Shown here: in pieces, positions 1-5,996 of the stretch
Layout of the letters: each line of letters begins with the position of its first letter
Numbering within the stretch: the first letter of the stretch is position 1
Assembly (NCBI GenBank): GCA_016209665.1
Contig: JACQVT010000310.1
Location: 1 to 10,121, forward strand
Source of the DNA: Planctomycetota bacterium
Lineage (GTDB): Bacteria > Planctomycetota > Phycisphaerae > UBA1845 > PWPN01
Length of the DNA: 10,121 nucleotides
Direction of reading: 5' to 3'
The notes under the pieces: model-generated
Told to the model about the DNA's origin: nothing
Seen by the model: only the letters and a program-made list of their open reading frames with translations
Database searches by the model: none
Program-made: the position numbers and the translations under genes

Positions 1-42
1 AAAAGACTCCCGACCCCTTTGCTCCAGCCCATCTCCCGCTGT

Positions 43-1074
43 TCAGTGAGCGGGCTGGGACGTCGTGGCACGACCGTAAATCGCATTCATTGTTGCGGAG
101 TCCACCTCGATACCAGGCCTCTCCACGAACATTCGCCCATTCCATACCCCGAGGATACGCCGACTCGGCATGTCGACAACAACGGTGTCCCTAGCCATAT
201 GAAACTGATCTGGAAGGAACTGCCGTTCATCAATAGGTCCATTCAGCGATGCCTTCTTGACAGTGAGAACCGTCTCCGTAGATAGAATCCCTCCGACATA
301 GTCATGTATGCTCACGCGAGTCGGGAAGACTATGCCACTAACTGTGTCCACCGCATTCTCAATCTCTGTAACTGTCCGGACCCGTCCGTCCGCGCTCATG
401 CCCTCGACTCTGCTGACCCCGAAAGACGTCGGATCAACGACAATGCTGGTCTTTGTGGCATCCTTATGACAAACATAATTCATCTCGACCTTGCGTGGAT
501 CGGAGGAGCTAGCTGCGGCTTGGGTTATTTCAACACCGCCGCTTGAGATCGCTGTCGGCCCAGGTGCTACTTCTAGGCCAAGTCGTCGAATGTCGAAGAA
601 CTGAACCGCGCGCTTTGCCGCATCAGGGGGCAATCCCACCTGAAGTTGCGCACCACGATCCAAATACAAGTATGTCTGGGTGTCAGTCTGCGCGTACAGC
701 ACTCGCCTCCGTTGAATCCGCAGACGCCCGGACTCAATGTCGTCCTTGACCCCTGACACGCCCGGATGGCCTATTAACGCATCTCCATTCGCCTCAAAAA
801 GCATCATCGAACCCAATATCCCGATTTTATATGATGCGTTGGTTGCGAGAGAAGAGCCGTCCGGACCGTGCTCGACAAGAGACCTCTCGATTTCAAACCA
901 GGCAGTCGCTATTGCCTGGCGACAAGCCCAGATGGACGCATGCAAGTCCGTCTTGCTGATTCCTTCGTCAGCAGGGCACGGAACCACCAATAACATCAAC
1001 AGAAACGCTCCGCTGTACACGAAACGGAACAGGCCATGTACGCTCCTACGGAGACCGGCGCCTTGCCTAATCAT
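43..1074 (-). CDS. Secreted protein of unknown function (343 aa)
   Basis: The function is not recognised. The ATG at 1074 is preceded by a strong Shine-Dalgarno (AGGAAGGTGG about 10 bases upstream), which supports this start. Residues 1-37 look like an export signal: arginines in the first 13 residues, a hydrophobic stretch around 20-32 (FLLMLLVV), then PCPADEG. VVPC is not a proper lipobox, so a soluble periplasmic or outer protein is more likely than a lipoprotein. The mature part has two cysteines (51 and 202), a FDIRRLGLEV stretch at 160-169 and a beta-rich second half (IVFPTRVSIHDYVGG at 248-262, then VTVKKASLNGPIDERQF). This alternating pattern loosely resembles LolA-like lipid-binding beta sheets, which is inference only. 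It is the last of three same-strand genes for exported proteins, 94 bases after the cysteine-rich gene, and its base composition is poorer in GC than the genes to the right. Confidence 0.75.
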   Translation of the reverse strand: MIRQGAGLRRSVHGLFRFVYSGAFLLMLLVVPCPADEGISKTDLHASIWACRQAIATAWFEIERSLVEHGPDGSSLATNASYKIGILGSMMLFEANGDALIGHPGVSGVKDDIESGRLRIQRRRVLYAQTDTQTYLYLDRGAQLQVGLPPDAAKRAVQFFDIRRLGLEVAPGPTAISSGGVEITQAAASSSDPRKVEMNYVCHKDATKTSIVVDPTSFGVSRVEGMSADGRVRTVTEIENAVDTVSGIVFPTRVSIHDYVGGILSTETVLTVKKASLNGPIDERQFLPDQFHMARDTVVVDMPSRRILGVWNGRMFVERPGIEVDSATMNAIYGRATTSQPAH

Positions 1075-1168
1075 TTTCGACCCACCTTCCTATAGAGTCG
1101 ATGCTCTGCCGCACTCAACTCAATTGCGACTCCGAGAGCCACAATCCGTCGACCCAACGACTCGCGTT

Positions 1169-1672
1169 CTAATCGTTTCGCACCCAGACATAAGCACCAG
1201 CAGTTCCGGCCAGCTGGTTCATCACTACGAACTCTGGCGGCGTCTCATCTGTTGCGCCTCGACGCAGATTCCGAGTCACGGCACATTCCGCAAGCTTCAT
1301 TCGCTGCCCAGGAATCCACCTCGGTGTGCTATTCGGCCAATCTGCACACACCACCCTCCCATCAATGACTTGTTGACGACAGTAGGAAACCTGGTAGCAG
1401 TCGGTCTCCTCTTCGTAGCATGTCCACCCGTCCGCGATAGTCTCATTCAGGCATACCACGTTGTAGTACCATGCTGTGGTGACCGTTGTAAAACAATAGC
1501 CCGTCTGATCCTCGCAGGCATAAGGCCCGGAATGCGGACCCCCGCACGGGTCTCCGAGCGTATAGTTCTGATAACACCCGACCGCGCCAATGCAGGCGCA
1601 CAGCCGCGGAGTCCATGCCGCGCAAACGACCACGCACATCGAGCTAATCAGTTTGCACCCTTGCCTTTCCAT
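1169..1672 (-). CDS. Small cysteine-rich secreted protein (167 aa)
   Basis: No family is recognised. The reading frame is open further upstream to 1768, but the ATG at 1672 is the better start: it has AAGGAG eight bases upstream and begins a signal-peptide-like N-terminus (MERQGCKLISSMCVVVCAAW, with cleavage probably near residues 20-28). The protein has 15 cysteines. Ten of them lie after residue 28, at 33, 43, 53, 60, 74, 85, 92, 98, 109 and 130, spaced 6-21 residues apart and enough for five disulphides. Tyrosine, tryptophan and threonine are frequent between them. The last 37 residues contain no cysteine and may be a flexible tail. No CxxC pairs or metal-site signature are evident, so a disulphide-stabilised extracytoplasmic protein is the simplest reading. 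It lies between two other genes for exported proteins on the same strand (79 and 94 bases away), which suggests co-transcription. Confidence 0.65.
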   Translation of the reverse strand: MERQGCKLISSMCVVVCAAWTPRLCACIGAVGCYQNYTLGDPCGGPHSGPYACEDQTGYCFTTVTTAWYYNVVCLNETIADGWTCYEEETDCYQVSYCRQQVIDGRVVCADWPNSTPRWIPGQRMKLAECAVTRNLRRGATDETPPEFVVMNQLAGTAGAYVWVRND

Positions 1673-1751
1673 TCTCACTTCTCCTTTGCCGGAATCTCGG
1701 CGGCGGGGGCAATCGAGTCCGGTTCGCGCCAAGTCTTTATTCAAAGGCAAT

Positions 1752-2694
1752 CTACTCAACCGGGACATTGAACCACGGAGTCACCCTATTCCCCAGCAGC
1801 AAGTCGTCGGCGCTCTGTGTAGACGGGATGCTGGAGTGCAATTCAACCATACGTTGTCTGAGAGTGGTTCTTGTCTGATCGGAGACCTCAATAGGACGGT
1901 AGACAATCAGCCCGTCCCCATACCTGCCATCGAGTTGAGGTGGCACTCCATCCACCACAATCGTTCTGGTTATGTCAGACGCGGTCTTGTCGATTCTCGT
2001 GCGTACAAACTGTGCGGGTGATGTCCCCACACAGATGCCGACATCAATATCCTTGAAATCACCAGCGCCGCGTTTTCGCATAAAGAAAACCAGATCCCCC
2101 GGGCTCAGCTTCGCGAGGGTCGCTGCCGACAGATCAGCAATTACAAGCCGTTCCCGTTTATTCGGAAGATTGTACTCGGGGCGAAATGTCTTCTTCCAAT
2201 CCGACCAGCCCCAGTACGTATACCACACTTTTCTTGTTTCCGGAAAGCTGAAAGCTCTTTGTAGCTGGTTCGAGTATCCAATTCGCACTCTTGGCCAATT
2301 CGACTGGATACCACCTGACTCGCGTAGCCTCCCGAGGAACGGGCTCTCTGAAATGCAATCGTAAAAGAAACGAATAGTACTCGTCCCAGTTGCGAGCATT
2401 TGCCAGAGCCAAACACCTCATCGCGACAACGGTCATGTTGCCTTCCTTGAGGTTGTCCGTATGAACCGGCTGCCTCGGGAACACTTGGCCCACACACTGC
2501 TGTGCCAAAGCGACTACCTTCTCTCCAATCGGCGTCGAATCCCGACTGAGGAGATTCGCATACCGGTCAAGCTGGATGTTCGTGAGGTCCGCCATCCCGG
2601 ACTGCCTGAGGCAGGTCAACTCATCCGTCTGGATAGTTTGTGCGCACACTTCGACAGCAGCAGTAAACAGGGACAGAAGTGATATAGCTTTCAT
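1752..2694 (-). pseudogene. Frameshifted gene for a secreted protein, remotely NlpC/P60-like
   Basis: Two reading frames join into one plausible protein. Frame one starts at the ATG at 2694 with a signal peptide (MKAISLLSLFTAAVEVCAQT) and reads sensibly to lysine 155 at 2230. Frame two continues from 2228 to a TGA at 1752. The junction is a run of four A on the coding strand (2229-2232). Dropping one A gives NKKVWYTYWGW and an intact 313-residue protein. As written, frame one ends at 2158 after 178 residues. The second part has SPGDLVFF (197-204) followed by DVGICVG (217-223), which recalls the GDLVFF...HVGIYVG stretch of NlpC/P60 peptidases, but the catalytic histidine would be Asp and no DCSG motif is seen. 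Activity is therefore doubtful, and the family link is an inference. There is no strong Shine-Dalgarno before 2694; the start was chosen for the signal peptide. It is the first of three same-strand secreted-protein genes. The break could be a sequencing indel, a true mutation or, less likely, recoding. Confidence 0.6.
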
Positions 2695-2974
2695 TGGACA
2701 CCCGGAAGGTGAATGCTGACTAGTCGGCGTTCCCAGCCGCAGCCGACAAGAATCGTGGTATCTGTTTAGCGGCTTGACCGGCTCACGCGGCCGGTCCGTT
2801 TCATGAGATTCAGCCATTTTACCCCCCCGTTGCTGCGTGCAAGAACTTTCTTGAGCATTTTTTGTTGGTGTGGACCGGGCTGGTTGGCCGGGGGTTGGAA
2901 CGGGGACGAACCTCGTTGGGCGCTCGCACTCCTCCCTTCTCACGAGCGCAGCCCGGTCTCACTTCCGCTTCTCC

Positions 2975-3009
2975 CCGACTCCCGAACCCTGGCCCCGAGT
3001 TCCGAACCC
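2975..3009. repeat. Short imperfect direct repeat
   Basis: CCGACTCCCGAACCC at 2975-2989 recurs as CCGAGTTCCGAACCC at 2995-3009, matching at 13 of 15 positions with a 20-base period. It lies in C-rich noncoding sequence. No function is apparent. Confidence 0.5.
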
Positions 3010-3072
3010 CGCTCTTGCGTGACTGACCAGACCCGAAAGAAACGCCCGACCTCCGGAAGGAGAGCAGGCTTG

Positions 3073-3089
3073 GTCGTCGTGGCGACGAC
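3073..3089. repeat. Perfect 7-bp hairpin
   Basis: GTCGTCG (3073-3079) and CGACGAC (3083-3089) are reverse complements around a TGG loop. It lies at the left edge of the repeat cluster that follows and has no T tract, so it is not a terminator. Confidence 0.5.
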
Positions 3090-3251
3090 GCCCGGCCCCC
3101 AGGCGACCCCAAGAAGGCGGGTAGGGATGCCCGCCCCCCACAGGCGGGAGGGAGCGACGGCCCGGCGGCTGACGACGCGACGCGGCCGGATGCCCGTCCC
3201 CAGGCGGCACAGGGCGTGGGTCATGGGAGGGGATTGGGATGCCCGGGAGGC
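3087..3251 (+). repeat. Four imperfect copies of a GAYGCCCG...AGGC motif
   Basis: The copies start at 3087 (GACGCCCGGCCCCCAGGCGA), 3126 (GATGCCCG, six C, ACAGGCGGG), 3189 (GATGCCCGTCCCCAGGCGGC) and 3238 (GATGCCCGGGAGGC, shorter), at intervals of 39, 63 and 49 bases. Around copy two, CCCGCC at 3130-3135 can pair either with GGCGGG at 3116-3121 or with GGCGGG at 3143-3148, so the RNA or single-stranded DNA could switch between two hairpins. The spacing is irregular and the copies diverge, which does not fit a CRISPR array. It may be a family of dispersed palindromic intergenic repeats. Confidence 0.45.
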
Positions 3252-3269
3252 ATTTGCTTCCCAAATCCC
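3230..3269. repeat. Nested hairpin, 10 bp outer stem with one bulge
   Basis: GGGATTGGGA (3230-3239) pairs with TCCCAAATCCC (3259-3269) with one bulged A. An inner TGCC (3240-3243) pairs with GGCA (3249-3252). The fourth repeat copy forms the top of this structure. No T tract follows. Confidence 0.5.
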
Positions 3270-3337
3270 GTCGGGCGGCCCCGCATCCCGGTGTTTACCC
3301 CAGGTGTATAAACCATTTAGAGCTGCGGGTGGGGGCG

Positions 3338-3365
3338 CGGGCCGGGAGAACTTTTCCGCGGCCCG
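3338..3365. repeat. GC-rich hairpin upstream of the promoter
   Basis: CGGGCCG (3338-3344) pairs with CGGCCCG (3359-3365), and GGA (3345-3347) continues the stem with TCC (3355-3357) after a bulged G. The loop is GAACTTT. It lies about 70 bases upstream of the candidate -35 for the DUF2617-like gene. Its role is unknown. Confidence 0.45.
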
Positions 3366-3403
3366 GACGTAATACAGTCAGGGCAGAACGGCGTTTTTGC
3401 CGG

Positions 3404-3432
3404 GGAAAATGCGGTTTTTGACAAGATTTTCC
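3404..3432. promoter_or_regulatory. Inverted repeat next to promoter, possible operator
   Basis: GGAAAAT (3404-3410) and ATTTTCC (3426-3432) form a perfect 7-bp inverted repeat with a 15-base spacer. The right half-site abuts the candidate -35 at 3433. Position and symmetry fit a dimeric regulator site, but this is inference from one sequence. Confidence 0.3.
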
Positions 3433-3461
3433 TTGGTCTGCCCGCGTCGTACCAGTATAAT
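3433..3461 (+). promoter_or_regulatory. Candidate sigma-70-type promoter
   Basis: A perfect TATAAT lies at 3456-3461, with TTGGTC at 3433-3438 as a partial -35 and a 17-base spacer. It reads toward the DUF2617-like gene and would give a leader of roughly 185 bases. A perfect TTGACA at 3418-3423 is 32 bases from this -10, too far to act with it. Confidence 0.4.
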
Positions 3462-3567
3462 TGGGGCCTAGGCTTCCGTTCCACCCCCCCGCCTACCTGG
3501 AGGGAGTAGCCGCCGAGGTGGTGGTTGCTGGCGCGTGTTTTGGCGGCACTTGGCAGCCTTCCGGGTA

Positions 3568-3593
3568 CGGTACTTCAAGCGACTTGAGTACCG
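3568..3593 (+). promoter_or_regulatory. Strong hairpin in the leader of the DUF2617-like gene
   Basis: CGGTACTTCAAG (3568-3579) pairs with CTTGAGTACCG (3583-3593): eleven base pairs, one bulged T and a CGA loop. It is followed by CGTTTGT, only a weak T tract. It sits between the candidate promoter and the start codon, 61 bases before the ATG. A leader attenuator or mRNA-stabilising stem are possibilities. Confidence 0.4.
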
Positions 3594-3654
3594 CGTTTGT
3601 GACAAGGTCAGTGGCGCCGGTGAGATTGGCTCATCGGCGGCGAGGATGTTCGCA

Positions 3655-4266
3655 ATGTCTTCTGAGGAATCGGTAGAGTTGGGTGAAACGTTGCAGCGGG
3701 TGGCGGAGCTGAAGTTCGCCCTGTACCACCGGCCGCTGCACCCGGAGCTGTTCCGGATTCACCAGAGCCGTCATCTCGAGCGGGCCGCCTACCAGGCGGA
3801 CATCTGGGTGATCGGTCTGTCCCATGTGCTGACCGTGCAGTCGGGGGGCCGCTGCGTGTCCGAGGTCACGACCGACGACCTGGAGGTCCTGCCCCAGAAC
3901 GGTCTGGTCACCTCGTTCCAGTTCCGGGGCGAGCGCGACCACATGGAGGAGTTCGACGACGGGCTGCGGTACATCCTCTCGACCCAGGTCGAGCGGATGA
4001 GCCAGAACCTGTTCCACGCCTCGCACCGTGACCTGCTCAACTACGGGGCCAGTCGGGGCCTGCTGGTCACGTTCAACGAGTGGGCGGGCGACGACGAGTT
4101 GGTGCCGTTTACGTTCATCGACTTTGAAGCCCGGGACCGCGAGTTCCACGTGCAGGCGTTCCATTCGTTCCCGGCCGATTACACGATCATCAAGACCCAG
4201 TCCATCGTCGAGGTGGGCTCACGGGTGACCGTTGGCCGCCGCAAGGGCCGACCTCGCCCGGTCTGA
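3655..4266 (+). CDS. DUF2617-like protein (203 aa)
   Basis: This is a cytoplasmic-looking protein with no signal peptide or membrane segment and no known biochemical role. From memory it resembles the DUF2617 family found in planctomycetes and actinobacteria; a profile search was not possible. Conserved-looking stretches are LYHRPLHPELF (23-33), DIWVIGLSHVLTV (49-61), GERDHMEEF (92-100), a middle helix with STQVERMSQNLFHASHRDLL (109-128), FTFIDFEARDREFHVQAFH (152-170) and IIKTQSIVEV (178-187). The last 16 residues are basic (GRRKGRPRP). The frame is open back to a GTG at 3535, but the ATG at 3655 has GAGG (3642-3645) nine bases upstream and is chosen. An ATG at 3646 lacks a good ribosome site. 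A TATAAT promoter and a hairpin-bearing leader precede it. It converges on accA, 174 bases away. It is GC-rich like the housekeeping genes, so it appears native. Confidence 0.7.
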   Translation: MSSEESVELGETLQRVAELKFALYHRPLHPELFRIHQSRHLERAAYQADIWVIGLSHVLTVQSGGRCVSEVTTDDLEVLPQNGLVTSFQFRGERDHMEEFDDGLRYILSTQVERMSQNLFHASHRDLLNYGASRGLLVTFNEWAGDDELVPFTFIDFEARDREFHVQAFHSFPADYTIIKTQSIVEVGSRVTVGRRKGRPRPV

Positions 4267-4293
4267 GCGACTCGTGAACCATGCGATCACACC

Positions 4294-4322
4294 CGCGGCG
4301 AGCCGGTTTCCGGCTCGCCGCG
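4294..4322. terminator. Perfect 13-bp hairpin between convergent genes
   Basis: CGCGGCGAGCCGG (4294-4306) and CCGGCTCGCCGCG (4310-4322) are exact reverse complements around a TTT loop. An outer CGATC/GATCG pair (4284-4288, 4322-4326) may extend it. It starts 28 bases after the DUF2617-like stop and lies beyond the accA stop on the other strand. There is no true T tract (only ATCGTATTTACG on the plus side), so a bidirectional terminator or transcript-end stabiliser is likely but unproven. Confidence 0.5.
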
Positions 4323-4394
4323 ATCGTATTTACGACGCCAAGTCTTCGCCTCGGGGGGGAATCGTACAAGTACCGGGTCAAGTTCGTCGAGCCA

Positions 4395-4413
4395 CGCGAT
4401 CCGCCGAATCGCG
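4395..4413 (-). terminator. Weak hairpin downstream of accA
   Basis: CGCGAT (4395-4400) and ATCGCG (4408-4413) form a 6-bp stem with a 7-base loop, 27 bases after the accA stop. No T tract follows on the minus strand, so a termination role is speculative. Confidence 0.25.
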
Positions 4414-4440
4414 AGGTTGGACGGGGATTTGTGCCGGGCA

Positions 4441-5628
4441 TCAGCGGCCCGAAGCACCGGCTTTGCTGGCGCGATCGGCCGGCTTGGGACTCGGCCGCCC
4501 GGGCTGGGCCTCAGTAGCGGCCGGCGCCGCCCGGCCGCCCGCTTCACCGTTTCCATTGGTCGAACCGTTGCGGCCCGGCCGGGCGACACCATTTCGCGTT
4601 CTGGGCCTGGTCGCCGGCTGGCCTGACGCGCTCTCGAAAAACGAGCCGAGGTTCCGCAGCCGCTCGTAGCGACGCTTGAGCAGCGTATCGATCCGCACCC
4701 GCTTGAGTTCCCGTAGCGACTCCACCACGTACTTCTCGAAGGTGGCGATCATGGCCTTGGGGTCCCGATGGCCGCCGCCCAGCGGCTCAGGAAGGATTTC
4801 ATCGATCAGGCCGAACTTCTTGAGGTCGCGGCTGGTCAGCCTCAGGGCCGCCGCGGCGTCGGAGGCCCGCTCGGCGCTCTTCCACAGGATGGCCGCGCAG
4901 CCCTCGGGCGTGATGACGGAGTAGTACGCGTGCTCGAACATCGCCAGCCGGTCGCCCACGCCGATGCCCAGCGCCCCGCCGCTGCCGCCTTCCCCGATGA
5001 CCACGCAACAGATCGGAACCCGCAGGCGCGACATCTCCATCAGGTTGACCGCGATGGCCTGGGCGATGCCGCGTTCCTCCGCCTTGTCGCCCGGATAGGC
5101 GCCCTGGGTGTCGACCACGCAGACCACCGGCAGCTTGAACTTCTCGGCCAACCGCATCTTGAGCAGGGCCTTGCGATAGCCCTCGGGATGGGCGCAGCCG
5201 AAATGCCGTTCGATCTTCTCCTTGGTGTCGCGGCCCTTGTCATGTCCGACGATCAGGGCCTTGATCCCGCCGATGCGGCCGAACCCGGTAACGATCGCCT
5301 TGTCATCGCCGAAGCAGCGGTCGCCGTGCAACTCGCAGAAATCCTTGACCGCGCCCTCGAGGTAGTCCGGCAGTACCGGCCGCCGCGGATGTCGTGCGAC
5401 CAGCACGGTTTCCCAAGGAGTCAGCTTCTCGTAGGTCCGTCGGGTCATGCTGTCCAGGTGGGCCCGCAGCTTGCGGATGTCCTCCGACAGGTCGCGATGC
5501 GTATCGGTCTGGACGGCTTCGAGTTCGGCGATCTCCCGCTCGATGCGGACGAGCGGACGTTCGAATTCAAGTACGCCGCCCGGGCCAAGCGCCGCGCCGG
5601 CGGGCCGACTATCGGGTTGTGCTGCCAT
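4441..5628 (-). CDS. accA: Acetyl-CoA carboxylase carboxyltransferase subunit alpha
   Basis: This is the alpha subunit of the carboxyltransferase, which works with AccD to move the carboxyl group from carboxybiotin-BCCP to acetyl-CoA and so makes malonyl-CoA for fatty acids. Diagnostic stretches are an N-terminal helical part with SEDIRKLRAHLDSMTRRTY (48-66), LTPWETVLVARHPRRP (69-84), FGDDKAIVTGFGRIGG (106-121), KIERHFGCAHPEGYRKALLK (138-157), VVDTQGAYPGDKAEERGQA-like (171-190, here GIAQ), the oxyanion glycines IGEGGSGGALGIGVGD (211-226) and YYSVITPEGCAAILW (235-249). The ATG at 5628 is preferred over upstream in-frame starts because GGGGAG lies 12 bases before it. The conserved core ends near residue 332. 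Residues 335-395 are a low-complexity Gly/Ala/Pro/Arg/Asn tail, so the protein is about 75 residues longer than E. coli AccA (319). accD is not in the window. It is divergent from tyrA. Confidence 0.96.
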   Translation of the reverse strand: MAAQPDSRPAGAALGPGGVLEFERPLVRIEREIAELEAVQTDTHRDLSEDIRKLRAHLDSMTRRTYEKLTPWETVLVARHPRRPVLPDYLEGAVKDFCELHGDRCFGDDKAIVTGFGRIGGIKALIVGHDKGRDTKEKIERHFGCAHPEGYRKALLKMRLAEKFKLPVVCVVDTQGAYPGDKAEERGIAQAIAVNLMEMSRLRVPICCVVIGEGGSGGALGIGVGDRLAMFEHAYYSVITPEGCAAILWKSAERASDAAAALRLTSRDLKKFGLIDEILPEPLGGGHRDPKAMIATFEKYVVESLRELKRVRIDTLLKRRYERLRNLGSFFESASGQPATRPRTRNGVARPGRNGSTNGNGEAGGRAAPAATEAQPGRPSPKPADRASKAGASGR

Positions 5629-5996
5629 GAATACCGCCAACTCCCCTGAAGGGCGATGCCACGACATCGTGCCGGCATCTTCACTGGGCCGGTCGAGAAG
5701 CGGCCGCGCGTAAGCACCGGTGCGCCAACCCGGCCTTACCGGCCTGCCACGCCGATGTAGGTGGCACAGCCCGCCGCTTGCTTCCTGAGGCACCGGCCTC
5801 CCGCCGGCGGATCCCCTCTCCGGTCGCGATCCGGGTTTGGCCCGATGCACGGCTGCCAAGCCCAAACCTTCACTTCGTATAGCTTAGCCGATCGGGACCG
5901 GCAGGCAAGCCCATTCTCGGGCTGGATTTGACGACCCAGGGCCACCGCCGGTACATTATCGACGTTCCTGCTGAGGCCGTAGTCTGATGTAACATC
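5629..5996. promoter_or_regulatory. Divergent regulatory region between accA and tyrA
   Basis: These 368 bases hold no credible gene. Two structures would be in an accA leader: TGCCAC (5745-5750) with GTGGCA (5761-5766), and GAGGC/GCCTC around 5790. A third is GGTTTGG (5834-5840) with CCAAACC (5862-5868) around a 21-base spacer. No convincing minus-strand promoter for accA was found. The region does not match a riboswitch consensus known to me. Confidence 0.5.
5928..5957 (+). promoter_or_regulatory. Candidate promoter for tyrA-purL
   Basis: TTGACG (5928-5933, five of six to consensus) is followed after 18 bases by TACATT (5952-5957, four of six). Initiation would fall near 5964, leaving a leader of about 33 bases before the tyrA ATG. 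The match is reasonable for a sigma-70 promoter but untested. Confidence 0.38.

Larger units (their letters stand above)
2695..3654. other. Long GC-rich region without a convincing gene
   Basis: About 960 bases separate the divergently oriented secreted-protein genes and the DUF2617-like gene. Open frames exist on both strands, but their translations are Arg/Pro/Gly/Ala-rich, lack domains and overlap each other, as expected by chance in GC-rich DNA. The section 3060-3270 holds imperfect repeats of a GAYGCCCG...AGGCG motif and several hairpins. The section 3300-3470 holds a further hairpin, an inverted repeat and a candidate promoter. Positions 3468-3654 look like an untranslated leader. No tRNA, tmRNA, RNase P or SRP RNA was recognised here. 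Confidence 0.6.

Noticed and set aside
24..58. Hairpin CCCGCT/AGCGGG at the end of the 343-residue protein gene
   Set aside because: It overlaps the stop codon, has a 6-bp stem with an 8-base loop and no T tract, so it cannot be called a terminator.
737..1771. A 344-codon open frame on the plus strand opposite the secreted-protein genes
   Set aside because: It lies antisense to two genes that have good ribosome sites and signal peptides. It has no such signals or domain of its own.
2840..2863. Terminator-like hairpin CAAGA/TCTTG followed shortly by six T on the plus strand
   Set aside because: The stem has only five AT-rich pairs, four bases separate it from the T run, and no plus-strand gene lies upstream to be terminated.
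3087..3251. Possible CRISPR array
   Set aside because: The copies are divergent, short, at irregular intervals and lack uniform spacers or adjacent cas genes.
2803..3372. Open reading frames on both strands of the GC-rich gap, up to 189 codons
   Set aside because: Their translations are Arg/Pro/Gly/Ala-rich, lack any recognisable domain, overlap one another on opposite strands and contain the repeats and hairpins. This is expected by chance in GC-rich sequence.
3418..3423. Perfect TTGACA box
   Set aside because: It is 32 bases from the TATAAT at 3456 and has no acceptable -10 at 16-18 bases, so it cannot be paired as a promoter.
5770..5825. Minus-strand sequence with CAGGAAGCAAGC, superficially like the conserved part of bacterial SRP RNA
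   Set aside because: The CCGGAAGG tetraloop and AGCAGCC internal loop are not present in order, and the flanks do not form the expected long helix.
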